Assembly: GCA_030435675.1 (NCBI GenBank)
Contig: CM059625.1
Coordinates: 4,588,001-4,652,000, forward strand
From: Steinernema hermaphroditum
Taxonomy: Eukaryota; Nematoda; Chromadorea; Rhabditida; Steinernematidae
Direction: 5' to 3'
DNA length: 64,000 bases
Position numbers and translations under genes: made by a program. Shown here in pieces: positions 44,501 to 58,822 of the stretch. Under the pieces are notes generated by a model. The model worked only from the letters and a program-made list of their open reading frames with translations, had not been told where the DNA came from and did no database searches. Every line of letters starts with the position of its first letter. The first letter of the stretch is position 1.

Positions 44501-47500
44501 AGTCCACAATTGTCCTTAAGCCAAAGCGCTCTCCATCCGAAGGTCTTTCGTGCGTTCAACGCCGGTAGGCTACCTGTGTCTTGCCAACCGCATGGTTACT
44601 GATCCCTTAAAATAAGATAACATATTCTTACTTGCCTGCTATGAGCCTAGCCACGTCGTGGACCGCCTTCTACTGCGGAAAAAGTAACTTGCTGCAGTAA
44701 TCCTGATGTTTCCATCCATCCGTTTCGATCCCGAATTCTAGCTTTTTTTGTTGTCTATTTGTTCAACCTTTTATATCTGAAATATTCGTTTTTTTATGTT
44801 CTACACAACTTAGAATCGCCCCTACATAGTGTAAACGTGGAAACTATTCAAGCCGAAAGAAAATAAACGTCGACCGTTACACGGTTTCACGAATATGGCC
44901 TTAGAAAGCCAAACACTACATATATTCGCTCTTAAGTTGCATGGGTACCCGTTTGTTGCCCTTTTCCGCCGCTCATTCTTCTCGTACTTAATATAGAAAT
45001 GGCACCGTATTCGTCGCTTACTGGGCGTGAACAACCTTCTAGTCATTGCCCTACCCCGCCCTTTAAAGTATTGTATATATGCTATATCTTTCGTATAATA
45101 TAGGCATGTAAGTTGTTTCGTGAACAGGCTGGGGCCAAAGTTGGACGAACCTATCTTTTGGTGTATCTATTGTGTATTGTTTGTTTTATGTAACCAACGT
45201 TTTTTTGTGCTTTGTTTGTTAATCATTACTTTTGATCGTTGATACATCGTAGTGCGGGAACAAATTAATGTGTTCAGTCTTTCTGAGTGGAGCGCTACAA
45301 ATATGGTTAAGTTATATGAGGTCCTAACTACGAACTTTAGGGCATTGTCATTTAAGAGCCATGTCGTGAAAAGCGGGTTGATTATACAATCAGTAATCCA
45401 TAGCTGCGCCCACGATGATGCAGTATTTAGCTGGAATTCATTCCTTACAGTAATATTTTGAGTTTTTGAACGGATTTCGAGGGGAATACTAGTTTAGCCA
45501 TTATATGTACCCATCCCCTCGTTATATTCGTTCCAAGATACGTCATAAAATGACCTTTGTTTCCATGCAGCAGTGTAAAATGTGTCATAGTATCATCGAA
45601 AACGTGAGTCCTGTCTTAATCGCGAGGATTCTATGAGGTTCTCGCATGAAACACGCAGAAAAAAATCCGCAACTGTTTACGCGCTAGTGGGAGAGACGTC
45701 GATGCCGTCACGTGCGACGAATTGCATTATAGTTTCAAGGGACCCCCCGCTGATTGTAGCAGGTTCATGCCGTTACATGTAAATGTAAGTGCTGTGACGA
45801 TACTCGTCAAGTGCGTGCTGGAGACGCATCAATTTTAGAGTCGCCACTTATTAGCTTCACAATGTTCATTGAACGTTCTTTTTTTTTGTTCGCAGAACGA
45901 CGACGATAGGAAGTCCACTTTATAAATGAACGACGATGCGAAGGCAATTGTGCTCAGTGATGTATCAAAATTGGGACTCTCTATCTCGGCATGCACTTAG
46001 GATGTGATATGTGTCTAATAATTTTTGGTTCTGATTTGCATAATTGCGAGTGCAATTTGGATAGATCGAAAGAGTAGCGATGTTACGTTATATTCACTTT
46101 CTTTCGGTCGAATTTTGAGATCGACTGAGCACCGCTCTTCGTAACTCTCGGCCTTATAACTGCCGTATTTCGGATGAAATCGAAACCTGTATTAGCTTGT
46201 TCAATATGGACCTCTTTCAGTCCAAATACAGTAGGAAGTGTGCTCTTCTACATCTCTTAGCCCCTTTTTTGATCTGACATACCAGTGTTTTCGGGCCAAT
46301 TTCATATGTAACAGCTAATTGATATACAGCCCGGGATCTGCGTCATAAAGCATGAGTGACTTTTTCGGCGTTCATCCCCCTAGTGAACACTATATCAATC
46401 GCTTAAATATTCGGCAGTGAACGCAGTTACCGGGCAACATCATGCGGCCCATTCGCGGCACTTAGCGTTGCCACCACCGCCCGTTAAGTGGTGACCTCCC
46501 AGAAAACAAACGAGCCGTTCCCGTTGAATGCCACTTCTCGTTTGTCCTCAACTTACACTTACATCGCAGCGAAATAATTTTTAGCTGAAGTTCTGCTACT
46601 AATTGACCGAACTTATTTCATAAATTGGCCATAATGGCCTTGAAGTGCAGCGGTGCGCGGCACCGATCGTTATTCTTCTTCCGTCTTCTTGTTCATAGGC
46701 GAATTTTGAGAAATCCGAAATAATCGCATAAAGATCATATTTAATTAAGTGCTTGGCGCCGTTGCCGATAACCCGTAATCTCAAGTAGCCATTAAGTTTT
46801 ATGCACTGCCTTCGGCAATGGCTCCGAGCCGCAGTGTATTCGCACAGACCTCATTGGGGCCTTTCTGCTTTGTAATCTCTGTTTACCGGTTAAATTCTTG
46901 TGACCCTTGCTTGAGATGTTCCTCGAGAGCCCCGGACGGTTAACTCTAGAGGGGGACTTTAACTCTAGAGCTAAAAAAGATGGTGTTCCTGCGAGTCTGC
47001 ATGTTGGGGTTGGTAAATACGATTCACCCCTAGTACCAGATTTCCAATCGTCTAATTTGGGTAGTCTTGATTCCAATGACATCTAGCGGATTAGATCTAT
47101 GCTTACTTAACTACTGTGGACTCTAATCTGGTTATTAGATGAACGAGCTATATTAGAAGTTAAGCGGAATTACGAAATTCGTCAAAAAATGCCGTATTAG
47201 TCATCCTAACTTCTAATCTGATCCATTCTTAAGGGAGCGCATCATCCCGCGAATAATCTTTGCTTATGTCTGATTAAAGGAAATGAGATATTAGCGAGTA
47301 GATATATATGTGAAAAACCCCTGTCGATGGTGATGACTTGGATAAGTGTCGGTGATGCTTGCCCTGATATTGGCTGCCAGAAATCATCAGCAGGTTGACG
47401 CGTTCTGAGTTTGTTATTTCAACGAGACCGTTATGAGGGGATGACGAATTGAAGGGTACGGCTAAAGCTGACTTACATCTTTGTCGGAGATCTTCTCATT

Positions 47501-49528
47501 GGCCGACCTGAGTTGATCTGGCTAGATAAACTTGGGATGGGGTATAGACCGTTCCGTTTCCAAACCGTTGAGGGCGACTAAATTTTGAAGCCACGCTTCT
47601 TTGATCTGTGAAGGACCGCTCCAGTTAGGTGGAAAATCGGTCTTTTTCCTTAACTAGCCAATCGACTCGGACTATACGTCATCCAGCCGTTGCGTTTCCT
47701 CGTTCCAAAAGTAGCTCGTACAGATCATGAACTATTCTAGCCGATTTGTGTTCTGTCATCTGCGCCTTTTGAGCGTGACTCCCGCGCAGCTGATCATGAG
47801 AAGAGTGCGCTAGAGTCAGGCAAAGTAGGTTTGGAATCGAATTTCCGCAACGATCACGGGTGGAACGCACTCTGTGCGCATGAGAAACAACTCGACTGGC
47901 AGATTCGGTCGATTAGCCCCCCTCGTTCAGCGGTGTGCTAAAAGGCGTTTATTTCATGCTGCGTAGTTCTTGTGGATGGAGTGTGTCCTCGACGGACAGG
48001 GGACCAAATTACGTGCGTTCCCTCTGAAGGTGACGCGGAGGTGCGTTCGCCGTCGTAAAATGAAACGTTATTTCCGTGCCTGTAATCGTGAATTCGGCCA
48101 CTTCCGTCGTCATCTTCCTTTAAAACGTCCTCCGAATCCCTAAAACGAAGGCGGCGACGAAGGCAGGCATGCTGAATTTTTTTAATCTGGTCCTCCTATT
48201 CCGATTTCACAAATTAATACACGGTGAAAGGAGGGTGAAGCACATAAAATATGATGACAGATGAAATGCGTTGTGCGCGCATAGGATGGCGAAAAGAAGC
48301 TGGCCAATTTGTCTCCTGGCCATCCATAATAAGCATTTGTTTTTTCTTTTTTTTGCCATCTTCAAGTGTGAATGTGCGCGGAATGACATTAGCATTTTGT
48401 TTAAGATTAGAGCTCGCGTGTGTGAGTACGAGTGCAGAGGGGATAAGCCCCTTGCGAACGACACAACACATTGGCTTAATTTTTGGGTTCTCCCCTTTGG
48501 AGGGGGAAGAGCGTTTAAGAGTATGCGTGTTCACAAAGGTTTATGTGCCTGTTGCTCGAATATTCCGCCCTCAACAAGTGATGCCCAGGCTGTTTCCTCA
48601 ATCAATTCACTTGAGCTGGAACAATTGAGCCCGGGTCCGGAGTCGGTTCACCAGTGCTCGAGTGCTCGGCGAGTGTTTGCCCTGCGGAGCGGTTGACATT
48701 CACGCCGATGTGGGCACCGTATACCGCTTCTATGGTGGTGTTCACCGACTACTGTGCTTGTTGTTCTCAGCGTGCTATCACGCAGGCTTTTAAGGGGAGG
48801 GCGAACGTTTGTCTCCGGGAAATCAGTGGAGCGTTGACGAGCCATTAGTTGTCGTCGCTCCGGGCACTTGTTTCACAAGACATCGCCGTCTACTGATTGT
48901 CATCGTAGACGTCGTCCAGAAGTCGGTCTTTCTTCCGCTTTTTTGATTTTTGACAACCGTGGTTCTAGGCTGGTGGCTGATGGTCCTACCCAGAGATATC
49001 TTAACTACAGTACCCATGTCTATACGCGATTTCCCAAGTGGCTCTACTGTACATATAAATGTTTCTATAACCTAGGAATCTAGTTAAGTTGTTTTGATCA
49101 CCATCAGAAGGACTTTAGATAGAATTGAAGACAGAAACCGATCTCCGAACTGAGGACGACTCTAACATCAAATCCAAGACGTTTGCATGGTGAATAATAC
49201 ATAGGATCACATAAAAACTCAGTTTTGGGGGCAACAAGCGACAGACTCGCTTTGGTCGGCCGGATCGGCGGAACTCTAAATGCAAGCCCAGTCAAGGGCC
49301 TTTCCTCTACTCCAAAAGTCACTCTGTTTTTCCCATATCCTGATTCGGATGCCTGCGTCTCGCACGGGTTCGATATTACTCGTTTCTCTCTATAAATTCA
49401 ATTATTCTAAATCCGCGTTATCTTTGTTCCTACGTCGAACAAAACAACCTTTATCGTGAGGACGGAATCCGGCTGATCCGCAAGAGTCACCCGGAGTCAC
49501 TAGCGCTGAGAACTCCACGCGTCCCGCA

Positions 49529-52048
49529 ATGAATAATAAATCGGTTGACGTTACTATTCACCATCTTGCGTGTTCGACCCCACGGAAAGTGTCCAAATTC
49601 GGGCTATGTGCGGTCTTCTGCCAAAGTTAGTCTAATTAATTTGAGTCGACTCGACGCCGCCAATCACTACCCGCTTCCGTCTTGTTCGCCCTTTCCTTTC
49701 AACCGCGTTTTTCGAACTTTCGAAACAATCGCGCCCTTGTTCAATTATTCGCATTTAGCTGATTATGTTGTGGGCAAGCTCAGACGGCCGACTTTTCATG
49801 TTTCATAATGTGTCATAAATATTTCTGTGATTAACATGGCCGCCTCGTGATCTTTTGTCTTCGCTCCCTTCATAAAGCCCGTATTGAGTCGCCATTGTAG
49901 GGTCACGCCACCGGCACGTTCCGACGGTTTTGGAATGAACGGTAAAAACGCGCTCACCCCCAACTCGTGCGCTTTCCGGCGAACGCAGTCTTTGCGATGT
50001 CCGAAAGGTAGGCTGTGAGATTTGTTTTGTTTAACAAAACGTCCCCGCGTTAGGACAGGCAAACGTTCTGTTGCGGAAGGGAAGTCGAACGGCTCGCAGC
50101 AAATCGTCGAGATCGAAGACTGGTAAGACGCTTAAACGACGCAGGGGAGCACCGCACCATTCCACTTTAGACTCTGGATCCGCTTTGTCCCGTTTGACCT
50201 TCTCGCAACGCCTCGCACTCAACTCTTCGTGGAAGGCGATGCGCGGTCAAACTAACATGATTATGAGGAAGATTCTGAACGATTTGGAGTCGGCGTCGCC
50301 AAAAGTCAAACAGGTGCTTTTGCAAAGGCAAATTGGATTACGGTAATGCATATGATGCAGATCTTCTACAAGGCCGCACTCGTCGATTGCTTCCAGAAAG
50401 AGGGCAGCGAGAATCGTGCCACCCTCGACGAGCACATTAAGCTGCTTACGAAGTATGGGTTTGTTCTTTGACTACTGAAATATTGCAGCGAACGCTCCAT
50501 GTTGCCACACATAACTCTTATGTTTGCACAAAAGTTTTGGAAAAAAGAGGCCGCTGATTGGTTAGGGTTCTATTTTTATGTGCGATAAGCGCGTGTAAGA
50601 AGGGAGGTTTAGCATCGCATATAATTGGCGAACTGACAAGGCAACTGTCTATTAAACTAGAAGCTAATTAGAATGGAAGTCTGCAAAAGTTATCTTGTTT
50701 CAAAGCAAAATATACTCGTAGTTCTCTTGTGTTAGTTGCGGTTCCAGTGTTTTCCCTGGAGAACCAGCAAGAAAATTGCCAGAATAGTTTCTTCATTGGA
50801 TTGCAAAGAGACAGAGACATACTCCGACTAATAACTGAGAATCTGCAGCGGTCACGATCCCTTTCGAAACACCGCTACAGTACAACTTTGCACACTTCAA
50901 CAGAATTTCAGTCGCCTGCGGGACGTGACCGCCCATCCAGAAGAGCCTAAGCAAGCAGCAAAGCGAATTGTTCATCGAGTTGTGAAAAAGGAAAGTAATT
51001 TGCAGAGCCGCTAGGAATTAAATGTTCAGTCGACTTTGAAGAGCAACTCAGCACCGACGAGGGAAAAGCGAGACTTTACACGAAAGAGATTCGAAGCCAA
51101 ACAAATTAGGCTCAAATTAGAGACGCCTGTCAGTGTATAACGAGCTTCACCATGCAGCGTGAAGTCGTCCTATTTGCACATTCACATAGACCGGAAATCC
51201 GTTTTCGTCTTTAAACTTTTCACTTTTAAAAATAACGCTTTCGTTCCACAAATTATAACGCAAAAGTACAACCAATGTCGTTTTCCGTGAAATTGGCCAG
51301 TTGTCTGGGAAATCCCTGCCGCGTGCTCAAGAACACAGTTCAAAATGAGTGGCGAAAGACGTGTTGATAGTGGCAGTCGACCACTTCTTATCTTAGAGAA
51401 ACAATGTAATTTATGGTCGGTCGCTTATGATCTCCGTCTCCGACAATTTCGGTTGTCCGTCTGTTCTTTCAAAAAAGTCATAAAATAAGCACTTTTGATC
51501 AACGGAATCTCGTTGATATCGTTATAGCATCCTTTCCATTCTATCACAATTAAGTGGAAACGTTCTAGGTTCTTTGATGACCTCATCGCTAACGTTGAAA
51601 ACGAGGCGGAAGTCTTGGCGATGATCAAGAAAGTGGGCCAGGACCACGCTATCCTGAATCAGACCTGTGGCTTCCACGCCGAAATCTGGGAGCAACTAGG
51701 CGAGATCGCCATGGAGAAGATCTGCTCTCTTGACATCGTGCAGGTAAGTTGTGCACTTTTGATAGCGCTCAAAAACGACTCCGGTGCTCTCTAGAAAACT
51801 CGAGAAGCGGGCCGCGCGTGGCGAACGGTGATCGCGTGCGTCACTGACGAGATGCGCTGCGGATTCGACTTCGAAGCACGGGTATTCTCTCGGTAATTCT
51901 TGACATTCTTTGTTCTTCTTATCAGCGCGGAACTGCGTTTAGAAAATCGTCGTCAGCTGAGCAACTGGCGCCCTCTGCCAACGAGGAGGAGATGCTGAAC
52001 CGTCTGCACCTTTTGCGTATGGAGTATAACTCTACCGTTCCTCTTTGA
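49529..52048 (+). CDS. Nematode-type globin with N-terminal extension
   Basis: Exons 50054-50313, 50361-50452, 51569-51743, 51795-51881 and 51926-52048 are firm. A first exon at 49529-49625 (ATG, donor GTTAGT, correct phase) is tentative. The whole model is 277 aa. The globin fold starts at LTFSQRLALNSSWKAMRG (helix A with the conserved Trp). It continues through FYKAALVDCFQKEGSEN and EHIKLLTKFFDDLIANVENE (helix E region, with a His), then VGQDHAILNQTCGFHAEIWE, which contains the proximal-His region, and ends in AWRTVIACVTDEMRCGF (helix H). The N-terminal extension is basic and Ser-rich (RSKSSRSKTGKTLKRRR); the tail is acidic. Such divergent neuronal-type globins in nematodes act in oxygen sensing or redox chemistry more than transport; the role here is not shown. 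Intron 3 is 1.1 kb. Confidence 0.85.
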
Positions 52049-53071
52049 GGTGTCTCCTCTACGGTCGTCGTTTCAATATATCCTGAAGAACATAATATAT
52101 ATCCTCGATCTCATGTATTTTGCGGTTTGACAATGAACACATTGTTCGATGATGCACTCGACAGTTCCTTCTTCCTGCAGACGAGCCCCTCCTCTTGGTT
52201 AAACATTCATATTTTAGTGACGCATTATGTCTCATTCCGAGGGGGTGTGCTCACTTCGCTGGATCCTCCTCCGGTCGCCGCCACCGGTCCACATTTGTTT
52301 AACCACGCCGGAAGGCCCGAAAAGCGTCTGGGCGCCCCGCATCTACCGGTGAAAATCATCTGTTTAATTCGAAAAGTCAACAAAGTGCAAATCTCTGGGT
52401 GGCGTCCTTTTTGTCATTTCGTCTCGGTCGTTGTTGTCTGTGTGTGGGAAGCGCGACGCCCCTTTGCTAACCTATTCCCCTTCCGCTGCCACCGCTATTA
52501 GCTGCAGGCGGAGATCGACGTCCCGATTTCGCGTGCTTGCACTTACATGTCACGCATCGGTCGACTGTTGTAACCGCGATCACCCTTGATCGCTTTCATC
52601 ATAATCGTCTTTCATCGCCCTAGGCGCCGCTCTTCGCTCAACCGGCTGAAGAAAGGCTGATCGGCACGAAAAGGGAAGGCCAAAGCGATCATCGGCCAAT
52701 CGGCGTCAATTTTGGGTTTTCCATCGATCTCGCCGTTTTAGTGCGAAGGCGGAGTTCGGGTTCGTCCCGACGTCGCGCCAGTCATCCTCCTTTTCGCGCC
52801 GTTTTCCCCCGTCGGCAGACTTAGGCTGTCACTCGCGGCGTGCCGCGCTACTGCCCTCCACCTCCAGTCGGCGCCTCAAGCACAATTGCCGATGGCGCCG
52901 CTCAAACGGCGACTCTTGTTTGCACAGGTCGCCGCTGCAGACAACCACAAAAACTAATTTTTTCTGCTGCGTTCCTTTCTCATTGCGGTCACTTCGTTGC
53001 GCGTCGGCGTGTCCGTCCGTCCGTCCGTCTATCCTCCAGACCCTGGTGGACTTTCGTTTTTTATCTCTTAG
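52049..53071. other. Intergenic stretch, probable glutaminase promoter or 5' exons
   Basis: About 1 kb, CG-rich toward its right end. Open frames are present, but none is a secure coding exon. The 5' end of the glutaminase transcript probably lies here. Confidence 0.5.
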
Positions 53072-56000
53072 GGCCAAGCGCTCCATCACACAACTCTATC
53101 AGAATTGAAAGAACAAAAAGGGAGAGCGAACAGGGAAAACCGACTGGTGACCAGACGGCATTCAAAGTAGACTCACTCACACGTTGTGTCCAAGCCGAGT
53201 GCCACATAGAAAACGACGATCGTTCTGTCAAAGAAGCCAAGTCCATCGGTAGCGGAGCGCCTGGCGGCGAAGTGAACACGTCTACGGGCGAACAAGTCAA
53301 GACCGCCCCCGCTGCAGAGAGCACGGCCGCCCCGGCCGCTCAGGACGGTCCCAGTGAGTCCGGAAAAGCCTGGAACTTGACCAGGAAGGTGAGTGTACCA
53401 TTGATCTCATTCACTCTGCTCCTACTTGCACTTTAAAGTGCTCGGGGTCTTCGAGACGATCAGACTGATCAGGCGTCGCTGCGCCGACTTGCATTTCGTA
53501 ATCATTGCCACGGCGTCGCCCCGCACGTGTGCCCGTCCCCCTTTCCTTTTCATGCACCCTTAGGGAAGTGATAATTTCGCTTTTTTTCAGAATTCCAAGA
53601 TGGACTTCACCGGACAGAACAGCACTGACTCGCAGCCCGAGGCTTACTCGGAACACACACGTGAGTGAAAGGCCAATGATTGCCTTCTTTTCTCGAATGT
53701 TTGCCGTTGGCGGTTTTCCTCGTCGCCCCTTCGCTTCTCCCCACCCTAATCCATCGGAACAGCGGCAACGCTTAAATTTCGTAATTTCCGAAAATGACGT
53801 CAACGAGCAATGGGGACCCTCTTCATCCTTTGTCACGCACTTAATCCTCAAACATTTCTTTTCCGTTTCTTTGTTTTCCCGCTCCGCACGTGTTCCTGCA
53901 ACATCTCTCCAGGCAATTCCTGTGCTAGCAAAAGTCATGTGTTTGCCAACGGAGTGTATTCTCTTCTTGAAATAGGACACGAATAGCGGAATAACAGCTC
54001 AAAGCCCCCGATTCCGAAAGCATCACAAGAGAATCGGGGAAAACTTTGCGCTCTGGGAACCCTGAGGGCATCTCGCCGCCTTGTGTAACATTACAGCGAC
54101 GGTTCAGGGGCAGCCAAAGCATAAGCCGAAGATGTGTCGGGGAAACCCTCGAAGTCACGTTGGATCCGAAAAAATTCGAGGCGTCAACTGTTTTGCGCAC
54201 GTGACACCAAAGCGATCGCTGCAGAGTGACATGGAACGTAATTCGATAGACAAATTCGCCCTCTGCGCCAGACAAAAACTAAACGGAGCGCACGTTAGGT
54301 GGCCATTCATTATGCATGGCGGCGAAGTTCATGGACAGCTTCTTTTGGTCGGGCATTAAGCCGTTTGCAGCGCATTATACAGCCGCGATTTATTGGGGCT
54401 TAAAGTTGTGCGCGTCGCGCCCTACGGGTCCTACTGGGCCAGGCAGCGCACGTAACACCTCGGTTGGCACTTAATTCATAGACGCCTTTTTGGTTCAACG
54501 CTGGACGGCTACGCCTGCCTGCCCGTTCCGCAATCAAAGACGCACTGTATCGCGCTTCGGTGGTTTGCTCAGATGTATTCTATGTTCTTTTCAGTGAACG
54601 CTATCGGGCAGATCTTGAACAGGAAGACTTCGGTGGCTCATATCATGTCGAAGACCGCCGAGGGCCTAAATCAGTCGTTCGACATGCGCAATCCTTCCTG
54701 CGAGGAGCTCATCTACGACCTCTTTAAGATTCACGGCAAGGAGGAGGCGTCCATTGTGAAGCTGGTGTCGGTGGGTTACTGTAGCCGTGAGCTCAGTAGT
54801 GGTCAATCCAATGATAGGTCCTTCGGAGCTTCGGTCTTCGCGATGACGATCCGCGACTTCGTGGAATGCGCGAAAAGATGATGGAATTCGAGACGGTTGG
54901 CGATTACGACGAGTGTGAAAGTCGTCATTTTCGGTTGAGCAAGGCACAGTTCACCGAGTATGTCTCTTGCTCGACCTAACTAATCCAATTATCCACCAAT
55001 CAGATGTATCCGTCCTTCGATCACCCTGATTTCGGACGCCCTTCGCAATCAACTGATTATCCCGAACTTCGGCGAATTCAAAGAAAAGATCACGGAGATA
55101 TTCAACGAGGTAACCGCAACGGTTACCGTACTCCTTACGCATCGCACCATCTAGTGCATGAATGAACGCACCGGAACTGTTGCTTCCTACATTCCCCAAC
55201 TGGCCCGACAAGATCCCAACAAGTGGGGCATGTCCATCTGCACCATCGATGGCCAACGATACTCTCTTGGCGACGCGAAGATTCCTTTCTGCGTGCAGTC
55301 CGTCTCCAAGGCGTTCAACTACGCCATCGTCGCTTCGGACGTCGGAACGGACTATGTGCACAGTTACGTGGGTCATGAGCCATCGGGTCGTCTCTTCAAC
55401 GAGATCTGCCTGGATAGCACAGGCAAACCGCACAATCCGCTCGTCAACGCCGGCGCCATCATCGTCACTTCGCTGCTCAAGAGCAAATGGACCCTCGCCG
55501 ACCGTTACGACTTCGTCCTCAACCAGTACCGAAAGCTGGCTGGTGGTGGATACGTCGGCTTCAACAATGCCACGTAGGTCTTGAGACAGTTATAAAAATG
55601 CAGACCATTTATCACTGAATGATCGTTCGCTTTTCGCTGCGACGAAAGTGCGCGCTCTCTAGTGCATCAAGATGATTTATTGGGCATAGCCGCAGCGGCT
55701 GCACCAGCTCAATAGAATGCGTTCAAAAGGGAGAAAAGAGCTTATTATGACTGAGAGCGAAAGAAGAAAGATTAATAGCTGAATACTGAGAATACTTAAT
55801 ATGCGACACATACCAGCAAATGAGGAATACAAATCAGAATGTCGGGAACCGAAAAAGGGGCGATTTCTTATTCGAATTTAACTGTACACTAGGGTTGCCT
55901 AGGCTGGAAAGTAAACAAACCTAAGGGTCCAGTGAATAGGCATGAATATGTGGCAAAGAACCATTCAGATTTCTCTCGGAGCGGGAGACGGCTGACCGTA

Positions 56001-57465
56001 ACTACGCCATTTCCTACTACATGAAAGAGAACGGATGCTTCCCTCCGGGCACGAGGACTCTTCGCGAAGAGCTCGACCTCTACTTCCAGCTTTGTTCCAT
56101 CGAGACAACTTGTGAAAGCGCAGCCGTAATGGCGGCTACTCTTGCCAATGGGGGAGTCTGTCCCCTCACAGACGAACGCTGCATCGACCCTCGCCCCTGT
56201 CGTGATGTCCTTTCGTTGATGTACTCCTGTGGAATGTACGACTACAGTGGACAATTCGCTTTCAAGGTGGGTCGCATGTCGATATTACTTTTTATGTTAC
56301 AATGCTATTATTTCTAGGTCGGTCTCCCCGCGAAGTCAGGAGTCTCCGGAGCCATGATCGTTGTAGTTCCCAACCTCATGGGAATCTGCCTCTGGTCGCC
56401 CCCCTTGGACAAGATGGGTAACACCACGCGAGGTGTCAAATTCTGCGAAAAGCTCATCGACACCTTCAACTTCCACAACTACGACAGTCTGCTCCACACG
56501 GACAGTGGGAAGATCGACCCTCGCCGCCACGTCGGAACCAAGGAGACCGATCTGATCGTTGGCCTTCTGTACGCCGTCAAGAACGGTGACTTAGACATGG
56601 TTCGGCGTTTGTACCTCCAGGGCGCTAACATGAACATGGCCGACTATGACGGACGGACGGCGTTGCATTTGGCCGCCGCTGAGGGACATCCGAAACTGGT
56701 GCGCTTCCTGATGCAGGTGTGCAAGGCGGACCATTCCGCCCAAGACCGGTGGAACCACACTCCGTTGGACGATGCGCGGCACTTCAACAATCATGAGTGC
56801 GTCCGCATCCTCACCAAGTACATCCATCGCAATTCCATCTCCGCGAACTCCGCCAAAAGCGTTACCATCGCCAGCGACACTGACAACACAAAGTAAGTGT
56901 GTAGTATTGTGAAGTTGCGGTTGAGGTCGAGATGTTAGAGCTAGCTCGTTTTTGGGAATGTCGCACTTCTGCATGCGCACATTTTTGTTTTAAGCCGTGA
57001 AAGTACACATTTAGTAAACCGATTGTTGCTCTTCAGAATCGTCAGAACACTAAGTAGCGCTCTACAAACGACATTACAGAAGTTGAGGTGCGCCCCGAGC
57101 TATACCTTAGGGAACTTTATAAGAAAATAGGTCCTACGTTGACAGAAAACTTAAGATTCCACACTTCTGAACTATTCACACAGAACATTGGTGAACCTTG
57201 CAGGCTTGTGGCCAATGACGAAGTCGCCGCTCAGGCCAATGGCTCAAGCGAGGAAGAAGAGAACTGCGGAGTCATGATGATGACCATCGCCGAAGACGAA
57301 GAGAAGGAAGGATCGGTCAAGAACATCAGTAAGTGTTTCATTCTTCTTCTTCTCAATAAGACTCCTTTTTCAGTGGGCTCCTTGGATCGCCTGTCCCTGT
57401 GCAATGGAGGTCCCCTGGAAGAAGTCATCATCCATGAACCGGACCACGACAGCCACCACTACTAA
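53072..57465 (+). CDS. Glutaminase (kidney/liver type) with ankyrin repeats; 5' end uncertain
   Basis: Exons 53072-53388 (5' end uncertain), 53591-53660, 54595-54770, 54818-54957, 55004-55109, 55155-55573, 55969-56266, 56318-56892, 57204-57328 and 57374-57465 join in phase for about 771 aa. The enzyme hydrolyses glutamine to glutamate and ammonia, in mitochondria in animals. In order: a Ser/Ala-rich leader, an EF-hand-like helical domain ([19 protein letters not shown]), the serine-hydrolase-like core with SxxK motif (FCVQSVSK), [54 protein letters not shown] and [18 protein letters not shown], then two ankyrin repeats ([19 protein letters not shown]) and an acidic tail. Catalytic Ser and Lys are intact. 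No ATG lies in the first listed exon, so either an upstream exon supplies it or the Met in NSKMDF (53600) starts a shorter form. Confidence 0.92.
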
Positions 57466-58822
57466 ATCCTGTGCTGCCTTCTCAATTCACTTTCTAACAA
57501 AGCTGGTATTCATCTTCTCCCCGGTAGGCTCGATCTTCGCATTCCCTCCCCGTGGTTGTTGCAAAACGGTTTCAAATATTAACTAGGTGCTTTAAATTCT
57601 TCTTTGTAAATCATGAGATAAAGATATATTGTAAATCTCTCTGAATGCTCAATCTGTGCGTAATACGTGATGTCATCTGAAGATTTATATAGTTGCAATA
57701 AAGGTATCGCATAAGTGCTGATCAAGAAAGTTAAAACGTAGTGGAAGTTGTCGCTTGCACTAGCAGTCAAGTGGTTGTATCCAAGGCATAGTATACACGG
57801 AATGAGTTTATATACGGTATTATGTACTACAGTACTATGTCGCGTTGCTGTTCAAAGTTGTGGACCGTGGACATCGAAGGCTTGGTCACGAGCGGAAGTG
57901 GAGCACTGACGATAATAGATGGAACTGTGGGAACCATGGTGTTCCAGGCACCATGATCGAGGACGACAGCTCACTGCAAGATCGCTGAAATTAAACCGGA
58001 AGTGATAGGCAGCTCAAAAGGCCTTGAGTCGAAAGTCAACTCGAGATTCGAGACGTAAAGTTGAAGGTAGTACGTATGAGTCACCATGGTACGCTGTGCA
58101 CCCTCAAATACACTCTTGAAATAAGAACAGTGGAAAGCGGATAGCACCATTTCCGACGTTTACAACGTTAAACTTTGACGGCTTTGTTAAACATTGTGAT
58201 CTGGCAGTTGCGGTTTTACTAACCCCAAGTCAAAGTACCCGTTAATCGCATAGATGACTTACTCTGGTAGAATTTATGTTACATAGACTCCGCCATTACC
58301 TTTTGAAAAAACGAAACCAACTAAAAAGAAAGATTTCCCCCTTTCTAAGCTCCTCTTTTCTATAACCTTTGCTGTTCGTAGACCATTCCCATTCTAGACG
58401 TGAACAGAGTTATCTGGAAGACTGTAGTTTCTATCAGAAAAAGGTTTTTGTGGTGGTACCAGTTGAACAGTACCCACGGATCAACACTATCCGAACCTTC
58501 AAAGTCACTGCCTCACGGGCTATAAATGGTGCTGTACGTAGTGGCTGCCATCGGCTGCAAAACTTTCGCGACTTTCATACTATTTATTTCATTATATATA
58601 AAAATTTTGACAGGTAGACACATCGTGCTTTGCATGGGCACCGGAAATCCCTGACAGAAACGGGAGGAAACTTAGCGACACGAACATGCTTAAGTGAGGG
58701 TACATAGAGAGTGAGACCCTCCAGGGTGTAAATACAATGACAACGAGGAACAATAAGTACCAAAGGAGGAGAATGGATACAACCCGTAAGGCGAACGAAA
58801 GACGGAAAACGATTCGTTACAC
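57466..58822. other. Intergenic stretch between convergent genes
   Basis: About 1.36 kb between the glutaminase stop and the J-protein stop, holding both 3' UTRs. Nothing else recognised. Confidence 0.55.

Larger units (their letters stand above)
37270..49528. other. Gene-poor stretch of 12 kb
   Basis: No protein gene recognised. It holds a CG-rich probable promoter for ARMC9 (37.3-37.9 kb), a foldback (39253-39441), two copies of a repeat with a tRNA-like core, and one tRNA gene. A minus-strand exon-like piece at about 43312-43199 (acceptor TTCCAG, donor GTACGG, basic translation) has no partners. The 41-48 kb part is AT-rich with stops in all frames. Confidence 0.55.

Noticed and set aside
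48251..48696. Two overlapping plus-strand frames of 125-141 codons
   Set aside because: Mutually overlapping with minus-strand frames of similar length, low-complexity Phe/Arg content, no family features.
53411..53980. 189-codon minus-strand frame
   Set aside because: Antisense to a glutaminase exon and its introns; no independent support.
54666..55433. Long minus-strand frames opposite the glutaminase gene
   Set aside because: Shadows of well-conserved glutaminase exons caused by codon bias.
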